Below are positions 50,738 to 59,162 of a stretch of DNA of 64,000 nt, one piece after another. How positions within the stretch are numbered: position 1 is the first letter of the stretch; every line of letters starts with the position of its first letter. Where the stretch lies: positions 1 to 64,000 of the forward strand of contig JAJDYE010000014.1 of NCBI GenBank assembly GCA_022822905.1. Direction: 5' to 3'. A program made the position numbers and the translations under genes. The stretch comes from Acidimicrobiia bacterium. GTDB lineage: Bacteria; Actinomycetota; Acidimicrobiia; Acidimicrobiales; Bin134. The notes beneath the pieces were generated by a model. It made no database searches. It had not been told where the DNA came from and worked only from the letters and a program-made list of their open reading frames with translations.

Positions 50738-51931
50738 ATGACCAGCCACACCGCATCAAGGGTCGATCCGTACAGCGACGAGTTTCTCGCAGAACCGTGG
50801 GACGACTTGACCTTGATCCGGGATGCCGGTCACGCGGTCTGGCTCGACCGATACGGAATCTGGGCGATCGCTCGACATGACGACGTAGTGGCAGCGCTGC
50901 GCAATCACGAGAAGTTCTCGTCGAGTCGGGGCGTGGGGCTGGCCGACCTAGCCGTCGACCAATCATGGCGCCGACCGAGCATTCTCGTCGAAGCAGACCC
51001 TCCCGAGCACACTCGCAACCGGAAGGTGGTAGCGGGCACGATGACCCCCAAGGCACTGCGATCACTCGAAAGCGCATTCGCTAAGGCAGCTGGCCGGATA
51101 GTCGACGAGTTGATCGATCGCAGGCAATTCGATGGCGTTCGAGACTTGGCCGAGGTGTTTCCCACAGAGGTGTTTCCGCGGGCTTTCGGGATTGAGGTAA
51201 ACAACGAGACGCGACAACGGCTACTCGACTACGGATCCCTGGTCTTCAACGGCAACGGTGTCGAGAACCAACGCTTCCGCACTGCCATGGCGAATGCAGA
51301 AGAGACGATCGCCTGGGTCACGGCGACATGTGCACGCGATGCGCTCCAGTCAGGAGGAATAGGCGCGGCGATCCACGATGCCGCCGAGGCGGCCGGTTTG
51401 ACTCCTGATGATGGAGCGATGCTGGTGCGCTCGTTCCTGTCGGCAGGGGTCGATACCACGGTCAGCGGAATTGCATTTGCGCTCAACAACCTGGCGACGG
51501 AGCCCGACCAGTGGCTGCTCGTGCGTGAGAATCCTCTACTGGCACGCGCTGCTTTCGAGGAGACCATACGCCGCGATTGCCCGGTCATTGGGTTCTTCCG
51601 CACGACGACGGGGTCCACCACTGTTGGCGATTTGGAAATCGCCGGAGATCAGAAAGTGCTCATATTGTTCGCAGGTGCCAAGCGCGATCCACGTCGGTGG
51701 AACAACCCCGACGGATTCGATGTCACACGGCGGCTTACCGGGCACTTGGGCTACGGCATCGGAATTCACACCTGCGTCGGCATGGTTATCGCCCGCATGG
51801 AGGGGGAGGCCGTCTTCACAGCTCTTCGCGATCGCGTGCGATTGATTGAACCGAATGGGGAACCCATTCCGCGCCTCAACAATTCACTGCGCGGGCTCGA
51901 TTCCCTGCCCCTCAGCATCGAACCGGCATAG
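50738..51931 (+). CDS. Cytochrome P450
   Basis: The protein has 397 residues from the ATG at 50738, with GGAGGGAGGG upstream. The oxygen-binding I-helix motif is AGVDTT (236-241), ExxR is ETIRR (275-279), and the heme Cys is C346 in GYGIGIHTCVG. The heme loop has the bacterial GxHxCxG form. It is probably soluble and needs a ferredoxin, none of which is adjacent. It should hydroxylate or demethylate a pathway substrate. It is convergent with the 3-hydroxyacyl-CoA dehydrogenase gene. Confidence 0.95.
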   Translation: MTSHTASRVDPYSDEFLAEPWDDLTLIRDAGHAVWLDRYGIWAIARHDDVVAALRNHEKFSSSRGVGLADLAVDQSWRRPSILVEADPPEHTRNRKVVAGTMTPKALRSLESAFAKAAGRIVDELIDRRQFDGVRDLAEVFPTEVFPRAFGIEVNNETRQRLLDYGSLVFNGNGVENQRFRTAMANAEETIAWVTATCARDALQSGGIGAAIHDAAEAAGLTPDDGAMLVRSFLSAGVDTTVSGIAFALNNLATEPDQWLLVRENPLLARAAFEETIRRDCPVIGFFRTTTGSTTVGDLEIAGDQKVLILFAGAKRDPRRWNNPDGFDVTRRLTGHLGYGIGIHTCVGMVIARMEGEAVFTALRDRVRLIEPNGEPIPRLNNSLRGLDSLPLSIEPA

Positions 51932-51951
51932 CGGGCGAGCCGTTCAGGCCT

Positions 51952-52887
51952 TCAGGTCGATTCGTCGAAGGTACGCCCGAGACGTTTGCGAGCCGAATCA
52001 ATTAGAAGGCGATCGCGTTCGGCCTCAAGCATTGGCACATCGCGACCAGCGGCTGCTGCTTGAACGCCAGCTACGAGAGCGGCCTTTGTTGACTGGTCGA
52101 GCGCTGGTTTACCGAGGTCTGCCCATCGACGCTCTTGGCTCGGCCCCAGGGCGTCAAGATAGGAGGCCAACCCACCGTCTCCCCCACCTAAGTGGTAACC
52201 CATGTGGACGCCGACCGCAGCCCAACGCAGTCCGGGTCCGTTGATGAGAGCAGTGTCGACGGCTTCGACGTCGGCGATCTCTTCCGCCACGATGTGAACT
52301 GCCTCACGGTACAGGGCAGACGCCAACCGGTTTGCGATGTGCCCTACAGCGTCTTTTTTCAGCCGGACCGTGACACGATCTGTTGTTCGGTAGATTGCTT
52401 CGACTCGATCGCAGGTAGACGGGTCGATTCCATATATCTCAACGAGGGGTACGAGGTGCGGTGGGTGGAAGGGGTGTGCTGTGACGAATCGGTCCGAGAC
52501 TCGAAGGCCAGGTGATAAGTCGCTCCACCGCAGCGATGAGGTCGACGATGCAATGATCGCCGTGTCGGCGACAACGGCCTCGATGTTTTCGTACAGGTGC
52601 CTTTTGGTCTGGATGGATTCGGGTGCGTTCTCCTGGATTAGCGATGCACCCGACAAGGCTTCAGCAAAGTCATCGGCAAACTCGACAGAGCCGGCCTCGA
52701 CGGCCGGGCAGATTTCGGCAAGCTGAGACCGTGCTCGCCTGATCCGTTTGTCTGCGATCTCGTACGTTTTGGTCACCGGATCCCACAAGGTGACGGCAGC
52801 CCCGTAATGAGCGAAGAGAGCCGACCAGCTGGCACCTATCTGCCCCCCTCCGACGACTGCAATTCGCTGTCCCGATAAAGCGCTCAC
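51952..52887 (-). CDS. 3-hydroxyacyl-CoA dehydrogenase family protein
   Basis: The protein has 311 residues from a GTG start that overlaps the hydrolase stop (GTGA). The Rossmann motif is VVGGGQIGASWSALFAHYG. The catalytic His region is TAHPFHPPHLVPLVEI. The C-terminal helix domain has GHIANRLASALYREAVHIVAEEIA and GPGLRWAAVGVHMGYHLGGG. The tail pattern is closer to short carnitine/gulonate-dehydrogenase-like members than to multi-domain FadB. It oxidises a hydroxy acid or hydroxyacyl-CoA. Confidence 0.92.
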   Translation of the reverse strand: MSALSGQRIAVVGGGQIGASWSALFAHYGAAVTLWDPVTKTYEIADKRIRRARSQLAEICPAVEAGSVEFADDFAEALSGASLIQENAPESIQTKRHLYENIEAVVADTAIIASSTSSLRWSDLSPGLRVSDRFVTAHPFHPPHLVPLVEIYGIDPSTCDRVEAIYRTTDRVTVRLKKDAVGHIANRLASALYREAVHIVAEEIADVEAVDTALINGPGLRWAAVGVHMGYHLGGGDGGLASYLDALGPSQERRWADLGKPALDQSTKAALVAGVQAAAAGRDVPMLEAERDRLLIDSARKRLGRTFDEST

Positions 52888-53690
52888 GAAGAGTTGTCGA
52901 TCAGAAAGTCGATCGAGGTATCCACCAGTTCTGACAAGCGATCGCGTTCGATCTCCTTGTAGAAGTGATCGCCACCTTCGACCAGCACCAAAGTCGCCGA
53001 TGTCCCCGTCTCTTCCAGCGCAGCGGCAAAGCGCTTGCTCTGCGCTACGGGCACATGAACATCGTTGGTGCCATGCACGAGCTCGAAGCGAGTCGACGTG
53101 GCTCGAATGTGATGTACGGGGCTTGCATTCCTGGCCGCATCGGGAAGCTCGTCCACCACACCCCCCAACAACTGAGCCTCACGCGAGTCCGGTCCCCGGT
53201 CGACGGGGGCCCCCAGCGCTTCAAGATCATCTTGATGTCGAGCAATGTCTGAGGGGGCGGACCAACAGGTTACGGCGGCCACCTCGACGTCGAGGCGTGG
53301 GTTGAGAGCAGCGAGTGCGGCCAGGTGGGCACCTGAGGACAGACCCCAGAGCGTGAGCGGAATCTCGGAGACCCCGTAAACACCGAGATCGGAGGTGACA
53401 AAGCGACACGCAGCAATCACATCTTCGAGCTGGGCAGGAAATATAGCCTCGCCGCTTAGCCGGTAGTCACAGGCAGCAACGGCAAGCTGGCGCTCCGCCA
53501 TCCTCTTGAGGAACTCCTCACCGGGTCCGGTCATGTGCCCTGGCCCGTCGCGCCGCGACCCCCGGCGCCAGCCCCCGCCGTGCAGGTAGACGCAGACTGC
53601 TCGGGGCTCCTCTGGGACGTACAGGTCCAGCGCCAGCGGCCGAAAGCCCATGACTGATGCGTAGGTGATCGCATGGTGGACAGCGATCAT
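52884..53690 (-). CDS. Alpha/beta hydrolase (hormone-sensitive-lipase-like esterase)
   Basis: The protein has 268 residues from the ATG at 53690. The oxyanion motif is YLHGGGWRRGS, the nucleophile elbow is GLSSGAHLAA, and later LVHGTNDVHVPV and EGGDHFYKEI place the Asp and His. It belongs to the alpha/beta-hydrolase-3 type. It could hydrolyse an ester or lactone formed in the pathway. The start lies four bases after the amidohydrolase stop. Confidence 0.9.
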   Translation of the reverse strand: MIAVHHAITYASVMGFRPLALDLYVPEEPRAVCVYLHGGGWRRGSRRDGPGHMTGPGEEFLKRMAERQLAVAACDYRLSGEAIFPAQLEDVIAACRFVTSDLGVYGVSEIPLTLWGLSSGAHLAALAALNPRLDVEVAAVTCWSAPSDIARHQDDLEALGAPVDRGPDSREAQLLGGVVDELPDAARNASPVHHIRATSTRFELVHGTNDVHVPVAQSKRFAAALEETGTSATLVLVEGGDHFYKEIERDRLSELVDTSIDFLIDNSS

Positions 53691-53694
53691 GTCG

Positions 53695-54954
53695 CTAGCG
53701 CGCCGCGGGTTGCTTGTGGAATCGGCCGCCCTGCATGATCGCCACGATCCTCTTGGGTTCCTCGAGTACGGTGATGTCGGCGATGGGGTCGCCTTCGACG
53801 ACGAGCACGTCGGCCAAGTAGTTCTCGGCCAGCAATCCCAGTTCATCACCCATGCCCATCAGCTCGCCACCGAGCTTCGTCGCTGCTACCAGTGTCTCTG
53901 TTTCCGTGTAGCCGAGCTCGGTCACGAAGAGGGCCAGGTCGTGTGCGTTCTTGCCGATGGGGTTGTTTGGAAAGCCGTAGTCGCCACCGGGTAGCACCCT
54001 GATGCCACGGGCTCGCATTTTCGGATAGAGCTCACGCATGTGGTCGAGGCATGCCACTGAGCCCATCTGCTCTGCCATAGCCCGGTCGATCCCGTACTCC
54101 TCCCCGGCGTGGATGTTTGCCCAAATGATCCCCGGCGCCGGCGAGACGAACACCTCGTCTTTGGCCTCTTCGAGCATGTCGAGTGCCTCTTCGTCTGCAT
54201 ATGTGCAGTGGTAGATCGACCGAAAGCCGTGGCGGACGGCGAGCTTCACCGACTCTGCGGCCTGACAATGCGCGGCAAGCCAGACGCCGTACTCACGAGC
54301 AGTTTCTCCAGCGGCCTTCGCCTGGTCCTCAGAGTACTGGGTGATCTGGTTGCCGCCTTTGACGAAGACGTCGTCATTGCTGAGGAGCAGCTTGATCGAG
54401 TCGAACCCCTGCTCGGCGTGGGACCGAACCCAGTCTGCGAGCGCTGCCGGCTTATCCCAGTCCTCCGGCCTGTCGACTGGACCTCGGGGCACGGCATCTC
54501 GCTCTGCCGCACAAGCTTTGAACCGCGGGCCGGGGATGACGCCGGCATCTAGCTTGTCTCGGAGGGCAACCTCGGTGGGCATCGGAATGAGCGATCCCGC
54601 GGAGTAGGCGGATGTAAATCCGGCGTCGAGGAGAATGCCGGCGTTTCGCTCGGCGCGGGCGAGTTCCGAAGGAAATCCTTCGATTTTCTCAAAGAAGGAG
54701 ACATCGAGCGGAGGATTGAAAGATGGGTCTATATGGCCGACGGCTGACGGAAACGTGATATGAGCGTGCGATTCGACGAGCCCAGGCATGACGGTGCAGC
54801 CGGTTGCATCAACAATCTCGTGGCCGTCGTGGTGGTCTGGGTGGTGGCCGGATCGGACCTCGGTGATCCGGTCGCCATCAATGACTATTTCACCCGGGGT
54901 CGCCGCCGATCCGGTCCCGTCGAATACTTGGCCTCCAGTGATGATGATGGACAT
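53695..54954 (-). CDS. Metal-dependent amidohydrolase (imidazolonepropionase-like)
   Basis: The protein has 419 residues. It starts MSIIITGGQVFDGTG, has the metal motif HAH in PGLVESHAHITF, LKLLLSNDDV-like Lys (FDSIKLLLSND), WLAAHCQAAESVKLAVRHG, SIYHCTYADEEA and the Asp in RVLPGGDYGFP. A C-terminal YLADVLVVEGDPIADI closes the barrel. It hydrolyses a C-N or lactone-like ring bond. It is the next gene after the esterase in a clear operon. Confidence 0.9.
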   Translation of the reverse strand: MSIIITGGQVFDGTGSAATPGEIVIDGDRITEVRSGHHPDHHDGHEIVDATGCTVMPGLVESHAHITFPSAVGHIDPSFNPPLDVSFFEKIEGFPSELARAERNAGILLDAGFTSAYSAGSLIPMPTEVALRDKLDAGVIPGPRFKACAAERDAVPRGPVDRPEDWDKPAALADWVRSHAEQGFDSIKLLLSNDDVFVKGGNQITQYSEDQAKAAGETAREYGVWLAAHCQAAESVKLAVRHGFRSIYHCTYADEEALDMLEEAKDEVFVSPAPGIIWANIHAGEEYGIDRAMAEQMGSVACLDHMRELYPKMRARGIRVLPGGDYGFPNNPIGKNAHDLALFVTELGYTETETLVAATKLGGELMGMGDELGLLAENYLADVLVVEGDPIADITVLEEPKRIVAIMQGGRFHKQPAAR

Positions 54955-54987
54955 GGGTTTGGTTCCATTCCTTGGTAGTCGAGTGTG

Positions 54988-55872
54988 TCAACTGTCGGTC
55001 GGTGTGTACAGGTCCATGGTGTATGGCTCTGTGTCGTGTGCTGCGCTCCACCGAACTACGTGATTGCGCAAGATGCCTACGGCTTCTATCTCGGCCTCGA
55101 TCTGATCTCCGGGCCGGAGGTAGTAGTCGAAGGGATTGGGCTGCACGGCGGCGACGCCGGAGATCGTCCCCGTCGTGATGATGTCGCCAGCTGAGTAACC
55201 CTGGGGCGAGTGGTAAGCGACGAGGTGGGGGATGTCGATGCGCATCTGTTTCGTATGGCCCTTCTGACGTACATCTCCGTTGACGCGTAGCTCCATGGCC
55301 AGGTTCTGGGCGTCATCGATTTCGTCGGCGGTGACGATGTAGGGCCCAATGGGGCAGAACGTCTCGATCGCCTTTGAGAACGAGAAGACTCCAGACTCCA
55401 TCTCTCGGCGCTGGATGTCACGAGCTGTGATGTCGTTGAACACCATGTACCCGGCGATGTGGTCAACAGCCTCCTCGGCGCTGAACCAACGTCCTTGCTT
55501 GCCGATGATGATGGCTAGTTCGAGCTCGTAGTCGACCTCATTGGTGAGACCCTCGGGATACACGATTGCATCGTCAGGTCCGATGATCGCGTCGACATTT
55601 TGAAAAAAGACGATCCCTTTGTGGACGGGATGTGACCAGTCAACGGCAGCGAGCTCCTCGTGGTGGTCGAGGAAGTTGCCCGCGGTGTGGAAGAACTTCT
55701 TGGGCACGATCGGCGCTTCAAGGCGAACTTCGCTCATGGCGATGCATTCGCCGGTCTCGGGAACGTCACCAGCTCGCTCGAAGTACTCGCGAGTTGTTCC
55801 GCATTCGAGTTCGACCATTAGATCATCCTCGATGCGGCCGACTCTTCCGTTGTTGAAAGTTGCGAGTTTCAT
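54988..55872 (-). CDS. Fumarylacetoacetate hydrolase family protein, copy 2
   Basis: The protein has 294 residues. It has FFHTAGNFLDHHEE near the N-terminus, the metal site in NEVDYELELAIIIG, FNDITARDIQRREMESGVFSFSKAIETFCPIGPYIV and the C-terminal GDIITTGTISGVA. The acidic ligands and FSFSKAIETF are the pattern of 2-hydroxyhepta-2,4-diene-dioate isomerase/decarboxylase or acylpyruvase members. It lies 16 bp behind the CMD-family gene. It probably acts on the ring-cleavage product. Confidence 0.93.
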   Translation of the reverse strand: MKLATFNNGRVGRIEDDLMVELECGTTREYFERAGDVPETGECIAMSEVRLEAPIVPKKFFHTAGNFLDHHEELAAVDWSHPVHKGIVFFQNVDAIIGPDDAIVYPEGLTNEVDYELELAIIIGKQGRWFSAEEAVDHIAGYMVFNDITARDIQRREMESGVFSFSKAIETFCPIGPYIVTADEIDDAQNLAMELRVNGDVRQKGHTKQMRIDIPHLVAYHSPQGYSAGDIITTGTISGVAAVQPNPFDYYLRPGDQIEAEIEAVGILRNHVVRWSAAHDTEPYTMDLYTPTDS

Positions 55873-55888
55873 GGGAATCTCCGGCCTT

Positions 55889-56485
55889 TCAATTGGAACA
55901 ATTCAAATCTTGGGGAAGTGCGACCCGGAGGACTCTAAGTTGCATGGCGAGGGTGGCGTAGTAGCCGACGAGGGTCATCAGCTCGAACAGCCCCGGGAGG
56001 CCGAGAGCAGCTACGACGCGGTCGTAGAGCTCGTCGTCGAAATCGCCACATTCGTGGAGCGAGCGCACTGCCTGAACCACCGTCCGGTCGTTTGCGTCGG
56101 GCCACACCGCTGTAGAGTCGTTGCCCTCACGGATCGCGGTGATCTCAGCATTTGTGACACCCGCTGCTCGTGCGATTGGCTCGTGCGCGTGCCGCTCGAA
56201 CTCGGATTTCCATGCGGCTGCGACCACGAGTATGGCGAGCTCCCGGGTCCGATCGGTCAACTTTGTTTCGTAGCGGATCGCTGCACCAACCGCTTGGAGG
56301 GCAGATCCAAGAGCCGGTTGGAGCAGGAAGGCATTGAAAGGTCCTTCCAATCCACCGTCAGCATTGACAATCGAGAAGTACTGCGGGTCGCGCGACCTTA
56401 AGCCGGTGGTGAGCTCGTCGTAGAGGCGTTGCTGGGCTTCGTTGAGCTCGGCTGGTCGGAAACGTTCAATCGGGCGCGCGATCAT
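55889..56485 (-). CDS. Carboxymuconolactone decarboxylase (CMD) family protein
   Basis: The protein has 198 residues. The CMD core is LTDRTRELAILVVAAAWKSEFERHAHEPIARAAGVTNAEI, with the usual ExxxH pattern (EFERHAHE) but without the CxxC of AhpD. A second half carries RSLHECGDFDDELYDRVVAALG. Such proteins are decarboxylases or peroxidase-like enzymes of aromatic catabolism. The start overlaps the FAH-3 stop (ATGA), so it is translated with it. Confidence 0.88.
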   Translation of the reverse strand: MIARPIERFRPAELNEAQQRLYDELTTGLRSRDPQYFSIVNADGGLEGPFNAFLLQPALGSALQAVGAAIRYETKLTDRTRELAILVVAAAWKSEFERHAHEPIARAAGVTNAEITAIREGNDSTAVWPDANDRTVVQAVRSLHECGDFDDELYDRVVAALGLPGLFELMTLVGYYATLAMQLRVLRVALPQDLNCSN

Positions 56486-57336
56486 GACTCCGACTCCATC
56501 TTGACCGCATTGCGCAGCGTACCCACGTGTGACACCGAGACTTCGACGATGTCACCCTCGCGGAGGTATCGAGGGGGGCTTTCGCGGTTTCCCACGCCCG
56601 CTGGTGTACCGGTGGCGATGACGTCGCCGGGCTCGAGCGTCACCCCGCGGGAGAGGTATTCCACTAGCTCGACAGCCGAGTAGATCATCTTGCTCGTTGA
56701 GGAGTGCTGTTTCCTGACACCGCTCACTACCGTTGTGACCTCGAGATCGTCAAGGTCAATGTCGGTGGAGTCGACGAGGCATGGCCCCATGGGGGTGAAG
56801 GTGTCAAAGCTCTTGCCCATAGTGAACTGCTTGAGGGGGGTCTCGAGTTGGGCCCGACGGCCCGAGACGTCGTTCACTGCCGTGATGGCTCCGATTGCTG
56901 TCCGTGCGCTGGCGGCGTTGGCGCGGTATGCCGATCGGCCGATCACAATACCCATCTCACCCTCCCAGTCGGGACGGGTCTCTTCTTGGGGCACGATGAT
57001 GGTTTGTCCGTGCCCGATCACCGACGATGGGAATTTCGCGAACACAACTGGTTCTTCGGGTTCCTCGTTATTCGATTCTGCTGCGTGGTCGCGGTAGTTG
57101 ATCCCAATGGCGAGGATTTTGGCTGGTCGGACTGGCGCGTCGAGCGCCACGTTGTCGAAGGGGTAATTCGGGCCATCGGCACTGCGGAGCTGGTTCCAGG
57201 CCTCGGTGGTTGGAATGAAGCCGCGCTCGGAAGCCGGCCCCGCATCGACGACGGTATCGCCTTCGAGACGACCCACGCGACGGCTGCCGTCCACGGCGAA
57301 CACGACCGCCCTTAGCGACCCGGGGGCACCAGTCAC
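56482..57336 (-). CDS. Fumarylacetoacetate hydrolase family protein, copy 3
   Basis: The protein has 284 residues from the GTG at 57336, immediately after the SDR stop. It has ILAIGINYRDHAAESNNEEPEEPVVFAKF in segments, the metal site RPDWEGEMGIVIGR, VNDVSGRRAQ, QFTMGKSFDTFTPMGPCLVD and GDVIATGTPAGVG. This is the common FAA-hydrolase pattern with all ligands. It is transcribed with the CMD gene. With copies 1 and 2 it makes three FAH-family enzymes inside 9 kb, so the pathway likely has several diketo-acid steps. Confidence 0.94.
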   Translation of the reverse strand: MTGAPGSLRAVVFAVDGSRRVGRLEGDTVVDAGPASERGFIPTTEAWNQLRSADGPNYPFDNVALDAPVRPAKILAIGINYRDHAAESNNEEPEEPVVFAKFPSSVIGHGQTIIVPQEETRPDWEGEMGIVIGRSAYRANAASARTAIGAITAVNDVSGRRAQLETPLKQFTMGKSFDTFTPMGPCLVDSTDIDLDDLEVTTVVSGVRKQHSSTSKMIYSAVELVEYLSRGVTLEPGDVIATGTPAGVGNRESPPRYLREGDIVEVSVSHVGTLRNAVKMESES

Positions 57337-58131
57337 CTACGCACCCACCATGTTGAAGCCTCCATCAGCCAGCATGTACGCGCCCGTTATGTGGTTGGCG
57401 TCGTCGGTGGCGAGGAACAGCGCAGCCCCAGCAATCTCGGCTGGCCCTGGGATGTGGTTCATGGGGGTCATGGAGCGCAGTTCCTCCGCTCGACCGCTCT
57501 TCCAGTCCTCTCGGCCGAGAGTTGCTTCGGTCTCGATGAAGCCCGGGGCGAAAGTGTTGATACGGACGGTGGGGGCAAACGCATGGGCGTAGGACTTTGT
57601 GAGCCCGATCAAGGCATATTTGGCCGCGGCGTACTGCGGAGCTCGAGCGCTGCCGCGAACCACGACCGTCGACCCGATGTTGACTATGTTGCCGTGGCCT
57701 TGTTCGAGCATCCGCGTACCAAACTCATGAATGCAGAACATCGTTCCCTTCACATCGACGTCGATGACGTGATCGATCGAGGCTTCAGTGACATCGCGCC
57801 AGGACATCTGCTCTCGGGCCACATCACCCACGTTGTTGACCAGGGTGTCGACGGTCTCGATCTCAGCAAAGGACCTCTCCGCCATGGCCCGAACCTGATT
57901 CCAATCCGAGATATCGGCTTGCAGGAGCAGCGCAGAACTGCCTGTCGCCTGTACCCGCTCAACGGTGCGCTTAGCGCCCTCCATCGAGTTCCGGTAGTGC
58001 ACGCCGACGACCCGGGCCCCCTCCTGGGCGGCCCGCACGGCAATCTCGGCACCGAAGCCGGTGCCTGCCCCCGTAACGAGAACAGATCGACCTTCGAAGC
58101 GCTTGGACATGGGAACTTGCGTGGGAGCCAT
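57337..58131 (-). CDS. Short-chain dehydrogenase/reductase
   Basis: The protein has 264 residues from the ATG at 58131, with AAAGGA upstream; a TTG three bases earlier is less likely. Cofactor motif TGAGTGFGAEIA, NNVGD, the catalytic Ser in NIGSTVVV and YxxxK in YAAAKYALIG are present. The end has the conserved GFIETEATLG and MLADGGFNMVG. It reduces or oxidises a hydroxyl or ketone, possibly giving a dihydroxy aromatic before ring cleavage. It is adjacent to FAH-3 with no gap. Confidence 0.94.
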   Translation of the reverse strand: MAPTQVPMSKRFEGRSVLVTGAGTGFGAEIAVRAAQEGARVVGVHYRNSMEGAKRTVERVQATGSSALLLQADISDWNQVRAMAERSFAEIETVDTLVNNVGDVAREQMSWRDVTEASIDHVIDVDVKGTMFCIHEFGTRMLEQGHGNIVNIGSTVVVRGSARAPQYAAAKYALIGLTKSYAHAFAPTVRINTFAPGFIETEATLGREDWKSGRAEELRSMTPMNHIPGPAEIAGAALFLATDDANHITGAYMLADGGFNMVGA

Positions 58132-58200
58132 CAATTCCTTTCGATGGGGAATCTCGCAACTGAGAGGTCTGCACCATGCCGAAACTCGGAAAGGCGGTTG

Positions 58201-59139
58201 TCAGACTGGCGGAGGGACATAGAGCCCTCGGTCCGGGTCGTTGTGGCTCTTTTGCGCAATGTCGGGGCCCATTGGGTTGGCGGTTCCCCATTGGTCGGCG
58301 ACCATGGGCTCGACTATCGGGTACTTGTGGGGTACCCAGGTGGCCTCGTCCACCAACTCGAGTTCGGTCGTGTACTCCATTGTGTTGCCAGCCGGATCGA
58401 TGAAATAGTTGAACATGTTGTCGCCGGCCTTGTGCTTGCCGGGCCCCCAGATGCGCTCGATGCCGGCCCGCATCACCCGGCCCGTCGCCATCATGTTCTC
58501 CTCCACACCACGCATCTCGAATGAAAGGTGATGGAGAGACGCATGCGGGCCGCGGACGACCGCGAAGGTGTGATGCCAGGGGCTGCAACGCAGAAACCAC
58601 ATCAGGTCGCCCATGCCAGGCATGGTCAGCTGGTCGCTGATCGCCATTCCGAGGTGCTGCATGTACCAAGCGACCGTGCTCTCCGGATCGGCCGAGTTGA
58701 TAACGACGTGTGACAGCGATCGCGGGATCGCCTCCATCGGCTCGATCTCGCGGGCTTCGTGCTCCTCGACTTCGCAGCAGACCTCGAGCGTGCGTCCGTC
58801 ACCGTCGAAGAATCGGAAGCCGTACCCGCCGCCGTAGGTCGTCAAATCCCTGGGCTCGGTCACCAGCTGAACATTGGCGCTGCCGAGCAAGGACGCGAGC
58901 CGGTCGACCGCGGCGCGATCTGCGGCGCCCAGGCTGATGAGGTCGATCCGCTTGTCGTCGGCCTCCCGCAGCCGCACGACAAAGGGTTCAGGTGAGCCTT
59001 CTGCGGCCAAATAGGACAAGTTGCCGTCGGTGGCGACCTCGCTGAGGCCCCAGGTGTCGAGGTAGAAATTCCGCTGCTCCGCGTAGTTGGACACCGCGAG
59101 GTCGACGTGGCGGAGGTGGGTTATCAATCGTTCTGTCAT
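58201..59139 (-). CDS. Type I extradiol (ring-cleavage) dioxygenase, VOC fold
   Basis: The protein has 312 residues from the ATG at 59139. It consists of two VOC repeats, an N-terminal half (LRHVDLAVSNYAEQRNFYLD) and a catalytic half. The iron ligands of the BphC type are visible: H144 in SLSHVVIN, H204 in LHHLSFEM and E255 in NTMEYTTE, at almost the usual spacing. The enzyme opens a catechol-like ring next to the hydroxyls. It lies directly behind the FAD monooxygenase, which would supply the dihydroxylated substrate. Confidence 0.94.
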   Translation of the reverse strand: MTERLITHLRHVDLAVSNYAEQRNFYLDTWGLSEVATDGNLSYLAAEGSPEPFVVRLREADDKRIDLISLGAADRAAVDRLASLLGSANVQLVTEPRDLTTYGGGYGFRFFDGDGRTLEVCCEVEEHEAREIEPMEAIPRSLSHVVINSADPESTVAWYMQHLGMAISDQLTMPGMGDLMWFLRCSPWHHTFAVVRGPHASLHHLSFEMRGVEENMMATGRVMRAGIERIWGPGKHKAGDNMFNYFIDPAGNTMEYTTELELVDEATWVPHKYPIVEPMVADQWGTANPMGPDIAQKSHNDPDRGLYVPPPV

Positions 59140-59162
59140 AAGTACTTCCGGCTCCGAGATGG

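Noticed and set aside
55887..55907. Near-palindrome TTTCAATTG-GAA-CAATTCAAA between the CMD and FAH-2 genes
   Set aside because: It has a central mismatch pair, lies partly in the CMD coding end and has no T-run, so a terminator or operator claim would be weak.
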